Source of the DNA: Thermomonospora echinospora
GTDB taxonomy: Bacteria > Actinomycetota > Actinomycetes > Streptosporangiales > Streptosporangiaceae
Assembly: GCF_900108175.1 (NCBI RefSeq)
Contig: NZ_FNVO01000001.1
Location: 709,499 to 773,498 of the forward strand
Reading direction: 5' to 3'
DNA length: 64,000 nt
Under the pieces are notes generated by a model. That model saw nothing but the letters and a program-made list of their open reading frames with translations. It ran no database searches and was not told where the DNA came from. Positions 1 through 10,665 of this stretch are shown one piece after another (within the stretch, counting starts at the first letter, position 1; each line of letters starts with the position of its first letter). A program made the translations under genes and the position numbers.

Positions 1-144
1 AAACGGGGTAAGGGAACCAAGAGGGCGACAGCGCGCAGTTTGCCCACGTGAAGCCGGTTCATCCGGGCATGCGACGCGCCGACGCCGAACGTTGACCACA
101 CCCTGACCGGCACCTACCGTGCTGGTGGAACACCCGTGGTGTAA

Positions 145-166
145 TTCGTCAAACCCCCTTGACGAA
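145..166. promoter_or_regulatory. Inverted repeat upstream of the MerR gene (putative operator)
   Basis: TTCGTCAA and TTGACGAA form a perfect 8-bp inverted repeat with a 6-nt spacer, ending 32 bp before the GTG of the MerR-family gene. MerR proteins bind dyads of about this size inside their own promoters, so autoregulation is the simplest inference. The right arm contains TTGACG, which could also act as a -35 box. Confidence 0.5.
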
Positions 167-198
167 GCGGCACGGGCTGATAGAAGCCGGAGGTCCGC

Positions 199-801
199 GT
201 GGCGGTGAGCAGCGGCGAGGGCAAGGCGCACTCTGAGCACCCTGACAGGCACGTCGCCTCACAACGTGCCGGAGAGCAGGGACTGCTGTTCGACACCCAG
301 GTGTCCGCGCCGCCCGAGAACGTCGGTTACCGCGGCCCCACGGCGTGCGCGGCGGCCGGGATCACCTACCGCCAGCTCGACTACTGGGCCCGCACCCAGC
401 TGGTGGAGCCCAGCGTCCGGGCCGCGCACGGGTCCGGCAGCCAGCGGTTGTACAGCTTCCGCGACATCCTGGTGCTCAAGGTGGTCAAACGGCTGCTGGA
501 CACGGGGGTCTCGTTGCAGCAGATCCGTACTGCGGTCTCGCACCTGCGCGACCGCGGGGTACGGGACCTGGCCCAGATCACCCTGATGAGCGACGGGGTC
601 AGCGTCTACGAGTGCACCTCCGCCGACGAGGTGGTGGATCTGCTGGCCGGCGGCCAGGGCGTGTTCGGCATAGCCCTGGGCCGGGTCTGGCAGGAGGTCG
701 AGGGCAGCCTTGCCGAGCTGCCCGCCGAGCGCGCCGTCCGTGACGAGGACCCCCACCCGCACGACGAGCTCGCCCGGCGCCGTGTCCGCCGCAGCGGATG
801 A
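199..801 (+). CDS. MerR-family transcriptional regulator
   Basis: This 200-residue protein has a MerR-type winged helix at about residues 45-115: the segment around ITYRQLDYWARTQLV matches the first helix-turn-helix, followed by RLYSFRDILVLKVVKRLL. The C-terminal part has no metal-binding cysteine cluster, so it is not a metal sensor. Its size and place beside gcvP resemble the Rv1828-type MerR regulators of actinobacteria, but that link is inferred. A GTG start is chosen because GGAGG lies 5 nt upstream. The perfect inverted repeat at 145-166 is a candidate autoregulatory site. Confidence 0.85.
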   Translation: MAVSSGEGKAHSEHPDRHVASQRAGEQGLLFDTQVSAPPENVGYRGPTACAAAGITYRQLDYWARTQLVEPSVRAAHGSGSQRLYSFRDILVLKVVKRLLDTGVSLQQIRTAVSHLRDRGVRDLAQITLMSDGVSVYECTSADEVVDLLAGGQGVFGIALGRVWQEVEGSLAELPAERAVRDEDPHPHDELARRRVRRSG

Positions 802-895
802 CCTTCGCGAAACCCCCATATCCTCGCAAACGATCATACAACCGGATGAGTTCCCCCAGATACCGGCTTCCCTCCGCGCCATGGCCGGCGCGGGC

Positions 896-3445
896 TCAGA
901 TCGCCTCCTTGCGCTGCAGATAGGCGAACGCCGCCCAGCCCGGCAGGACCGGCAGCCAGAAGGTCAGCAGCCGGAACAGCAGTACCGCCGACGTCGCGGT
1001 CTCCGCCGGTAGCCCCGAGATCGTCAGCCCCACCGACAGCGCGCCCTCCACCGCGCCCAGCCCGCCCGGTGTGGGCGCCGCCGAGCCCAGCGCGTTGCCG
1101 GTCAGGAAGACCACCACGACCGCCGTCCACGCCAGTTCCCCGCCGAACGCGCGGATCGAGGCGTCCAGGCAGACCACGAACCCGGCGGTCAGCAGCAGCG
1201 TCCCACCGAAACCGGTGACCAGCTTGCGGGGCGTTTGCAGCACGTCCACCAGCCGCGGCACCACCCCGGAGAACATCGAGCGCAGCCGGTCGGCGACGAT
1301 CCGGCGCACCGGGGGGATGGCTGCGGCGATCCCGGCCGCCACCGCCACCGCCAGCAGCACGATCACGATCATCCGGGAGGGGGCGAGGTTCTTGGTGGCG
1401 TTGTCGGTGGAGCCGGTGATGAAGCCGAACAGCACCAGCAGCAGGATGTGCACCGCCAGGCCGACGAGCTGCGAGGCGCTCACGCTGGCCACCGCGGGAC
1501 CGGGCCGGATGCCGGCCCGCTGCAGGTAGCGGGTGTTCAACGCCACACCGGTGACTGCGGCGGGCGCCACCAGCTTCACGAACGAGGCGGCCAGCTGCAC
1601 CAGCAGGGTGCGCCCCAGCGGCAGCCGCTCGGGTACGAACCCCATGAGCATCCAGGCCGCGGCCAGGTAGGTCGCCACCGTCCCGGCCGCCCCGACCGCG
1701 ATCCACCACCACTCGGCCCGGGCCACCAGCCCGCCGATGTCGACATTGCTGAGCTGCGGGAAGACGATGTAGGCGGCGATGGTCAGGGCGACGATGCTGA
1801 CGATGGTGCGCAGCCGGAACCGCTCCAGCCGGATCGGCGCGACCTCGATCTCCGGCTCCAGCCGCAGGATCTGCTCGCGGATCCGGGTGAGCAGCCCCCG
1901 GTCCTGCCGTAGCGCCGCCCTGGTGTCCCGGTTGAGCGCCACCCGCTGCAGCAGCGGCACGGCCGTGGCCAGCGTCCGGACGCCCAGCACCTCGACGGCG
2001 GTGCGGACGGCCCGCTCGGCCCCCACCCGCAGTGCCAGCGTGGTCAGCAGCTGCGCCAGGTCCAGCCGCAGCTGCAGGTCGGTGGCGGCGATCTCCCCGG
2101 CGCGCAGGTCGACGATCCAGGCGGTGCCGTCCTCACCGCGCAGGATCGCGTCCCGCTCCAGCCGCCGGTGCGCCAGCCGCGCCTGCTGCATCACCTCCAG
2201 CTGCCGCCACAGGTCGGTGAGGAAGCCATCGGTCAGCTCCTCGTCGTCCAGCTCGGCCAGCCTGCGGCCGGGGGCGTGCTCGTAGGCCAGCAGCGCCGCC
2301 TCGGTGCCCACCTCGCTGGTGCCGAGCAGCCGCGGGGTGCGCACCCCGGCCGCATGCAGCGCGTAGGCCATCAGCGACTCCTGCTCCAGCGAACGGCGCA
2401 GTGAGCGCACGGCACGGCGGGTGGAGCGGTCGCGCAGCCGCACCAGCCGCCACACCCGGTACAGCATCCCGGCGGTCTGCTGGTCCCGGTCCAGGACGGT
2501 GACCTCCAGCCGCCGCTCGCCGGCCGGGTGCCCGGCCCGCTCGCAGTCCTCGACCGCGACGTCGTACCGGCGCACCTCGTTCAGGTCCGGTAGCCGGCGG
2601 GCGCGCAGCGGCCGCAGGCCCAGCCGGCGCAGCGCTACCAGCACGGCGGTGCCGGGTGGCCGCGGGTTGGGGGTGCCGACCGCGTACAGCGTGCCGTAGC
2701 CGATCGCCCGTCCCAGGCAGTAGGTGGCCACCAGCGCCGACACCGAGGCGTACTGGGCGGTCAGCCCGGTCAGCGCGGCCAGCCCGATCATCGTCCAGGT
2801 GACGGCCTGCCAGCGGGGCCGTCCAGTCATCCGTACCGCCGTGACGAACGCGATGACCGGGGTGATGTCGGTGTGCAGCGGCGCGGTCTGCGAGCCGCCC
2901 CAGATCAGCGAGTCCAGCACCCCGCCGGGCGCGGCCGGCACCTCCCAGCCGTCCAGGGCCACGGTGAGCGCGAACGCGATCACCGCCGCCAGCAGTCCCA
3001 CCGCCACCCGCAGCCCCTCCCGGCGCAGCAGCCGGTCGACGGCGAACGCCACCGGGACCGCCAGCACCCCGAAGCTGGACACCAGGGTGGCCAGGCTCAG
3101 CAGCAGGTGCGGGGCGCGCTCGGTGCCCTCCCGGATGTCGGTCTGCAGCCCCTGGGTGGTGCCCTGGGCGATGTTGACCAGCAGCAGCACCCCGGCCACC
3201 CCGGCGACCGAGGCGGCGAACTTGAAGGCGTCGGCCGGGCGGCGGATGCGCTGCGGCTGGGACGGCTCCTCCACGACGGCGGACGCCCCGGCGGTCGGGT
3301 CCGGTCCGTCCGGCACGCCGCCGGTCTGGCGCTCTGCGGGTCGTTCTGCGGGGGCTTCGGCGCGTACTGCGGGATCCTGTCCGCCGGGCTCGCCGGGGGA
3401 GGCGGCCACCGGGCGGGTCACCTCGTTGTCGTGGGCTGGTGTCAC
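896..3445 (-). CDS. Multi-domain membrane protein: N-terminal membrane region, kinase-like middle, C-terminal flippase-like (UPF0104/LPG-synthase TM) domain
   Basis: From a GTG at 3445 the protein has 849 residues. After a Pro/Glu-rich N-terminus come about six hydrophobic segments (roughly residues 65-265). A soluble region of about 270 residues follows with a degraded kinase-like loop, HRRLERDAIL then TAWIVDLRAG. The last 320 residues hold further membrane helices typical of the lysylphosphatidylglycerol-synthase TM family (PF03706), with the characteristic GSAAPTPGGLGAVEGAL motif. No catalytic LPG-synthase domain is present, so a role in lipid-linked substrate translocation is inferred. 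The start is uncertain because the frame stays open to 3934, across the glycine riboswitch, and GTG at 3421 and ATG at 3637 are alternatives. Confidence 0.75.
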   Translation of the reverse strand: MTPAHDNEVTRPVAASPGEPGGQDPAVRAEAPAERPAERQTGGVPDGPDPTAGASAVVEEPSQPQRIRRPADAFKFAASVAGVAGVLLLVNIAQGTTQGLQTDIREGTERAPHLLLSLATLVSSFGVLAVPVAFAVDRLLRREGLRVAVGLLAAVIAFALTVALDGWEVPAAPGGVLDSLIWGGSQTAPLHTDITPVIAFVTAVRMTGRPRWQAVTWTMIGLAALTGLTAQYASVSALVATYCLGRAIGYGTLYAVGTPNPRPPGTAVLVALRRLGLRPLRARRLPDLNEVRRYDVAVEDCERAGHPAGERRLEVTVLDRDQQTAGMLYRVWRLVRLRDRSTRRAVRSLRRSLEQESLMAYALHAAGVRTPRLLGTSEVGTEAALLAYEHAPGRRLAELDDEELTDGFLTDLWRQLEVMQQARLAHRRLERDAILRGEDGTAWIVDLRAGEIAATDLQLRLDLAQLLTTLALRVGAERAVRTAVEVLGVRTLATAVPLLQRVALNRDTRAALRQDRGLLTRIREQILRLEPEIEVAPIRLERFRLRTIVSIVALTIAAYIVFPQLSNVDIGGLVARAEWWWIAVGAAGTVATYLAAAWMLMGFVPERLPLGRTLLVQLAASFVKLVAPAAVTGVALNTRYLQRAGIRPGPAVASVSASQLVGLAVHILLLVLFGFITGSTDNATKNLAPSRMIVIVLLAVAVAAGIAAAIPPVRRIVADRLRSMFSGVVPRLVDVLQTPRKLVTGFGGTLLLTAGFVVCLDASIRAFGGELAWTAVVVVFLTGNALGSAAPTPGGLGAVEGALSVGLTISGLPAETATSAVLLFRLLTFWLPVLPGWAAFAYLQRKEAI

Positions 3446-3715
3446 CTGGCACCGCCGTCCGGGTGCTTCATCGCGCTCAGCGTCCCAGAATCGGCGGCGA
3501 CGCGTCGAGGGCCCCTCGCCAGCTCCACGTGCTGCCAAACCCCCAGCCCCGCCCGCCGTTCCCGGCCCTGGGGTTGTCGTAGTCCCTGTGTGCAGGGGCC
3601 ATCGTAGCGGTCCTCTTGGCACCCTCCTCACCCCCATGGCCTGGGTTTTCCCCGGCGAGGACGGGTCGTTGAGATCGCTTGCCCGCGGTGTTGGATAGAG
3701 TTTCAGACGACAGCC

Positions 3716-3925
3716 GTCAAACCCTGTGCGGGAGAGATCCCACGCCGCCAGCGTGGGGCGCCGAAGGGGCAAACCTCCCCGGAACCTCTCAGGCAAAAGG
3801 ACCGCACGGGCGAGGCATCTCTGGAAAGCAGGCGTGTTCCCGGCCCGGGAACGGCGTCTCACCGACGGTGCAAGTCCGTCCCGCGGGCCGGACGAAGCTC
3901 TCAGGTGCAGATGACAGAGGGGGAG
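3716..3925 (+). promoter_or_regulatory. Tandem glycine riboswitch (gcvT element, two aptamers)
   Basis: Both aptamers are visible. The first, about 3722-3810, has CGGGAGAG, CGCCGAAGGGGCAA and CTCTCAGGCAAAAGGACCG, closed by a stem in which TGTGCGG pairs with CCGCACG. The second, about 3812-3925, has CACCGACGGTGCAA, GAAGCTCTCAGGT and CAGATGACAGAGGGGGAG. The CTCTGGAAAGC linker between them is typical. The element lies 90 nt before gcvP, so glycine should induce glycine decarboxylase, as in other bacteria. Confidence 0.95.
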
Positions 3926-3931
3926 ACCGAT

Positions 3932-3953
3932 CACCGGCCGCGCGCGGCCGGTG
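3932..3953 (+). terminator. Perfect GC hairpin in the gcvP leader (possible expression platform)
   Basis: CACCGGCCGCG is directly followed by its reverse complement, giving a strong GC hairpin seven bases after the second glycine aptamer and about 60 nt before the gcvP start. No U-tract follows. It could be the conditional terminator or a structure that controls ribosome access; its function is inferred from position. Confidence 0.45.
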
Positions 3954-4014
3954 GTCCGGACGACCGCCAGCCCGCCGCGCCGGCCGCGGTGCAGCCCAGA
4001 GAGGCTCCCCAGCC

Positions 4015-6864
<2,850 letters not shown>

Positions 6865-6893
6865 TCCGAGGACCGATTCGAGGACCGATCGGC

Positions 6894-6932
6894 CGGCCGG
6901 TCCCCGCCCGGACCGCGGGCGGGGACCGGCCG
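6894..6932 (+). terminator. Terminator-like hairpin after gcvP
   Basis: A perfect 17-bp stem (CGGCCGGTCCCCGCCCG and its reverse complement) with a 5-nt loop begins 29 nt after the gcvP stop codon. It lacks a U-run, which is common for actinobacterial terminators. Confidence 0.75.
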
Positions 6933-7030
6933 ATGATCATTTCCGGCGGCGCCCGGCGTTTCCCCCGAGTGGGGGAGCGGTCGCTGGGTAGGCTCGGACG
7001 GACCCGCCAGCCGACCCCCAGAGGGCACCC

Positions 7031-8182
7031 ATGAGCACGACGCCGGACGAGGCGACCGCAGACCCGTCGCTGTTGTGTGAACAGGCCCGCCGACTCGCCG
7101 AGAGCGGCGAGCCCACCGAGGCCGCCCGGTTGTTCGGGCGCGTGCTGGAGCTGGGCGAGGGCCCGCACCGGGCCCGCGCCGCGCTCGGACTGGCGGTCGT
7201 CCTCGACGACGTGGGGGACGTGGCCGGAGCCCGCGAGGCCGACTGGACCGCCATCGGCACCCAGGACCCCGAGTACGGCCCGCGCGCCGCCTACCATCTC
7301 GCGCTGCTGCACGAGCGGGCCGGCGAGCGGGACGAGGCGGGCCGGGCCTGGCGGATCGTGGTCGACTTCGGCAACCCCGGCTACCTGCCGCCGGCGCTGC
7401 TGGCGCTGGCCCAACTCGCCGACGACGACGGCGACTTCGAGGCGGCCCGGGACTGGTGGGAGCAGGTGATCGGCACCGGCCACCCGCAGTACGCCCCGGT
7501 CGCCGCGCACGATCTCGGACAGCGGCTGTTGGAACGGGGTGAGCCCGCTCGCGCCCAGCGGGTGCTGGCCGGGGCGCTGCGCCTGATCGACCGGGAGTCC
7601 TCCCCGTACGCCTACGCCCGGCTGGCCACCTGCATCGGCATCGCCTACCTCGACCAGGCGATCGGGGCGTTCGATGCGGTGCTGGACGACGAGGAGGCCG
7701 CCACCGACCCGGACGTGGGGCCGCTGGCCACCGAACTGCTGGCGCGCACCCTGCCGTTGCGCGGCCGCGCCGAGGAGGCCCGCGAGGTCTGGGCGCGGGG
7801 CCTGGCCAGGCCGGGCGTGGCCGGGCAGGTCCGGGCCAGGCTGCGCCGCGAATTCGCCGAGCCCGCCGGACGCGGCGAGGAGGCCGGGACGTCCTGGTGG
7901 GAGCCGCTGGTGGAGTCGGCGGTCGCCGATGGCAGCCTGCCCGCCCTCACCGGCGAGGCGTTCGGCGCCCTGGATCACATGTACGCGGTGGCGGCGCTGC
8001 GGCTGGCCCAGGGCCCGGCCGACGCTGGGGACGCCTATGAGGCGCTCGGCCAGGCGGCCGAGGTGCCCGGCGGCTACCCCTGGGGCGGCCTGCTCCACGA
8101 GAGCTTCACCGACCGGGCCCGCCGCGCCCTCGGCCCGGACGCGCCGAACGTGCCAGACGTGCCGGACCCGTCCGGCCGCTGA
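7031..8182 (+). CDS. Tetratricopeptide-repeat protein
   Basis: This 383-residue soluble protein is built of helical repeats of about 35 residues, for example LCEQARRLAESGEPTEAARL near the N-terminus, then AAYHLALLHERAGERDEAGR and later ALLALAQLADDDGDFEAARD. These fit the TPR pattern (small residues at helix positions 8, 20 and 27). No signal peptide, membrane segment or enzymatic motif is visible. It sits alone between the gcvP terminator and a convergent gene, so context gives no specific role; a protein-protein interaction scaffold is the family expectation. Confidence 0.75.
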   Translation: MSTTPDEATADPSLLCEQARRLAESGEPTEAARLFGRVLELGEGPHRARAALGLAVVLDDVGDVAGAREADWTAIGTQDPEYGPRAAYHLALLHERAGERDEAGRAWRIVVDFGNPGYLPPALLALAQLADDDGDFEAARDWWEQVIGTGHPQYAPVAAHDLGQRLLERGEPARAQRVLAGALRLIDRESSPYAYARLATCIGIAYLDQAIGAFDAVLDDEEAATDPDVGPLATELLARTLPLRGRAEEAREVWARGLARPGVAGQVRARLRREFAEPAGRGEEAGTSWWEPLVESAVADGSLPALTGEAFGALDHMYAVAALRLAQGPADAGDAYEALGQAAEVPGGYPWGGLLHESFTDRARRALGPDAPNVPDVPDPSGR

Positions 8183-8195
8183 CCGGCCCGCGGGC

Positions 8196-8272
8196 CTCAG
8201 TCCGCCCTCAGTCCGCCCTCAGTCCGCCCTCAGTCCGCCCTCAGTCCGCCCTCAGTCCGCCCTCAGTCCGCA
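8196..8272. repeat. Seven tandem copies of an 11-bp unit
   Basis: CTCAGTCCGCC is repeated seven times head to tail, with the last copy ending in CA. The array fills the gap between two convergent genes, and its final copy includes the stop codon of the PPOX gene on the minus strand. An 11-bp unit is not a multiple of three, so it could not expand harmlessly inside a gene. It is a minisatellite whose copy number probably varies between strains. Confidence 0.95.
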
Positions 8273-8688
8273 ATGTCCCGTTGGGCGACCACGTGCGTGA
8301 TCCGCACCCGGACGAGCACCTCGCCGGGCACGGCGTTGCGGGCGCCGTACTCCTCGGCCCGGTCGGCGCCCATGTATCGGCGGCCCAGGGCCGTCGCCCA
8401 CGGGCGCATCTCGTCCACGTCCTCGCTCAGCGTCGCCTCACCGTCCATCAGCACGAACGAGTACGGCGGCTTCTCGTCGTCCACGCAGAACGAGATGCGC
8501 GGATCGCGCCGCAGGTACCTGCCCTTGACGCCGTCGGCGGCGGTGGTGAACACCAGGTCGTCGCCGTCCAGCACGAACCACACCGGAGTGACGTGCGGCC
8601 GGCCGTCGGCGCGGACGACGGCGGCCTTGCCGGTGCGGGTGCCCTCGGACACGAACTGCCGCCACTCGGCCTCGGTCATCTTCTGCAT
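8263..8688 (-). CDS. PPOX-class F420-dependent oxidoreductase
   Basis: This 141-residue single-domain split-barrel protein shows the typical pattern of small actinobacterial F420/FMN-binding proteins: RPHVTPVWFVLDGDDLVFTT near the N-terminus, then GRYLRRDPRISFCVDDEKPP and a C-terminal RVRITHV strand. Such proteins bind deazaflavin F420 and reduce varied substrates; the specific substrate cannot be predicted. The stop codon lies within the last unit of the 11-bp tandem repeat, so repeat contraction could alter the C-terminus. Confidence 0.85.
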   Translation of the reverse strand: MQKMTEAEWRQFVSEGTRTGKAAVVRADGRPHVTPVWFVLDGDDLVFTTAADGVKGRYLRRDPRISFCVDDEKPPYSFVLMDGEATLSEDVDEMRPWATALGRRYMGADRAEEYGARNAVPGEVLVRVRITHVVAQRDIAD

Positions 8689-8746
8689 GACGGGTACCTG
8701 CCCCCTCCGATGATCGACGAGTCCGTGCTGACGCTAGCGTGGGCGC

Positions 8747-9370
8747 ATGCGCATCGCGACCGCCCACGGGCCCGCGGAGATCACCCTGGACGAGCCGGCC
8801 GGCCCCCGGTTCTGGCTGGTGCTCACCCACGGCTCCAACGGGGGAGTGCAGGCTCCGGACCTGCTGGCGGTACGGGAGGTCGCGCTGGGGCTCGGCGGGG
8901 CGGTCGCCCGTGTCCTACAGCCGTTCCGGGTGGCGGGGCGGCGGATGCCCGGCTCGCCCGCCCGGCAGGACGCGGCGTGGCTGGAGATCATCGGGGCGCT
9001 GCGCGGCCGTGTCGGCGACCGGCCGCTGATCCAGGGCGGCCGCAGCAACGGCGCGCGGGTGGCCTGCCGTACCGCGCGGGAGGCCGGCGCCGCCGGGGTA
9101 CTGGCGCTGGCCTTCCCGCTGCACCCGCCGCGCAGGCCCGAGGTCTCCCGGGCCGACGAGCTGCGCGGGGCCGGGACCGAGGTGCTGGTCGTCAACGGGG
9201 ACCGCGACCCCTTCGGCGTGCCCGACGCGGCGGACGCCGCGCATGTGACGGTGCTACCGGGGGAGCGGCACGAGCTGTCCAAGGACCCGGCCGCGGTCGG
9301 GGCGGCGGTGGAACCCTGGCTGCGCCGCTGGGCCGGTCTCGGCCACGGCGCAGCGGCCCAGACGGGATGA
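8747..9370 (+). CDS. Alpha/beta hydrolase of the dienelactone hydrolase/KANL3-Tex30 type
   Basis: This 207-residue protein has an oxyanion-type THGSNGG loop, a nucleophile elbow GGRSNGARVA, an acid in VNGDRDPFG and a histidine in PGERHELSK, in the correct order for a minimal alpha/beta hydrolase. There is no signal peptide. No Shine-Dalgarno is seen before the ATG, but a TAGCGT-like -10 box lies just upstream, so a leaderless transcript is possible. The substrate is unknown. The neighbouring PPOX gene is divergent and the shared upstream region is only 58 bp. Confidence 0.75.
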   Translation: MRIATAHGPAEITLDEPAGPRFWLVLTHGSNGGVQAPDLLAVREVALGLGGAVARVLQPFRVAGRRMPGSPARQDAAWLEIIGALRGRVGDRPLIQGGRSNGARVACRTAREAGAAGVLALAFPLHPPRRPEVSRADELRGAGTEVLVVNGDRDPFGVPDAADAAHVTVLPGERHELSKDPAAVGAAVEPWLRRWAGLGHGAAAQTG

Positions 9371-9399
9371 GGGCCGGGTGAGGGCCGGAGAAGAAGGGA

Positions 9400-9422
9400 C
9401 TCCGGGCCGCAGGGGCCCGGAG
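9400..9422 (+). terminator. Hairpin after the alpha/beta hydrolase gene
   Basis: CTCCGGGCC, a 5-nt loop and GGCCCGGAG form a perfect 9-bp stem 29 nt beyond the hydrolase stop codon. It fits a terminator without a U-run. Confidence 0.6.
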
Positions 9423-9517
9423 ATCCGCGGTCGGTAACCGGATCGATGGTGTCTACGGGCAGGTGGCGATGCCCCCGAGGATGATCACCCTGATGAACTA
9501 GTCCCCCGTGGGACGGC

Positions 9518-9721
9518 TCAGGCCGCGGGCGTGGCCGACCTCACGGACGGCCGGTGCGGTGCGATGACTTCCCCGTCGGGCAGCAGCTCACCGGTGTCGT
9601 CGAACACCACCACGCCGTTGCACAGCAGGCTCCACCCCTGCTCGGGGCGGCGGGCCAGCGTGCGTGCGGCGTCGCGGTCAGGTGCGTCGTGCGACGGACA
9701 AGGCGGCTGGTGCGGGCACAT
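9518..9721 (-). CDS. Small DUF5999-family protein
   Basis: This 67-residue protein starts MCPHQPPCPSHDAPDRDAAR and contains EQGWSLLCNGVVVFDDTGEL followed by a PDGEVIAPHRP end. That matches the conserved DUF5999 proteins of Streptomyces and relatives. The paired cysteines and histidine near the N-terminus suggest metal binding, but no function is established. The ATG at 9721 is preferred over an upstream one at 9742 because GGAGG lies 8 nt before it and family members begin MC.HQPPC. Confidence 0.75.
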   Translation of the reverse strand: MCPHQPPCPSHDAPDRDAARTLARRPEQGWSLLCNGVVVFDDTGELLPDGEVIAPHRPSVRSATPAA

Positions 9722-9933
9722 CGGCGTGCCTCCGGTCTTCAACTACAAGCGGGCGTATGGATCTGTCTCTGTAGGACGTTCACCAGTTTGCTGTGGTTCA
9801 CGTCACCGCGGTATAGCCCGTTGGGACGATTGTCGATCTGGCACTTCGGGCGTACCCCGTGGCCGCGGCCCGGCCGGGAACGACCCCCGGTGATCATGAA
9901 ACCTTCCTAAGATGCCGGGGGAGGGGAGGACCG

Positions 9934-10665
9934 ATGCGTGTCGCGCTCTTCGTCGCATGCTTCAACGACGTGCTTTTCCCTCGTACCGGCGAGGCCGTCG
10001 CGTCCCTGCTGACCCGGCTGGGCTGCGAGGTCTCCTTCACCCCCGAGCAGACCTGCTGCGGCCAGATGCACTGGAGCACCGGCTACCAGAGGGAGGCCGC
10101 CGGGCTGGCTCGCGGGTTCACCGAGGTCTTCGGGCCGCAGGACGTGGTGGTGACCCCCGCGGCCTCCTGCGCGACCACGATCCGTGACGCCTATCCCCGG
10201 ATCGCCGAGGCCACCGCGGACCCCGGGCTGGCCGGGGCCGCCGCCCGCCTGACCGTCTATGAGCTGACGGAGTTCCTGGTGGACGTGCTGGGCGTCACCG
10301 ACGTCGGGGCGTACTTCCCGCACCGGGTCGCCTACCACCCCACCTGCCACTCGCTGCGGGCGCTGCGGCTGGGCGACCGTCCGCTACGGCTGCTGCGCGC
10401 GGTGCGGGGGCTGGAGCTGGCGGAGCTGCCGGCGGCCGAGGAGTGCTGCGGCTTCGGCGGTGCGTTCGCGATGAAGAACTCCGACGTGTCGGTGGCCATG
10501 GTGGCCGACAAGGTCCGGCACATTCGGCAGTCCTCCGCCGACGTGGTCTGCGCGGTCGACAACTCCTGCCTAGCCCACATCGGTGGCGCCCTGTCCCGGC
10601 TGCGCGGCGGTGTGCGGGCGATGCACCTGGCGGAGATCCTGGCCGCGACGGAGGCCTCCCGATGA
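9934..10665 (+). CDS. lutA: L-lactate utilization protein LutA (CCG-domain Fe-S subunit)
   Basis: This 243-residue protein contains two cysteine-rich CCG (DUF224) modules: TCCGQMHWSTGYQ near residue 45 and AEECCGFGGAFAMKNSDVS near residue 170, each with distal cysteines (PAASCAT, DNSCLAH). This is the LutA/LldE arrangement. With LutB and LutC it oxidises L-lactate to pyruvate. GAGGGGAGGA precedes the ATG. The stop codon overlaps the lutB start (ATGA), so translation is probably coupled. No lactate permease or GntR/FadR-type regulator gene is adjacent. Confidence 0.93.
   Translation: MRVALFVACFNDVLFPRTGEAVASLLTRLGCEVSFTPEQTCCGQMHWSTGYQREAAGLARGFTEVFGPQDVVVTPAASCATTIRDAYPRIAEATADPGLAGAAARLTVYELTEFLVDVLGVTDVGAYFPHRVAYHPTCHSLRALRLGDRPLRLLRAVRGLELAELPAAEECCGFGGAFAMKNSDVSVAMVADKVRHIRQSSADVVCAVDNSCLAHIGGALSRLRGGVRAMHLAEILAATEASR

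Noticed and set aside
6865-6893. Short direct repeat CGAGGACCGAT after the gcvP stop
   Set aside because: Only two imperfect copies beside a strong terminator; no independent function is indicated.
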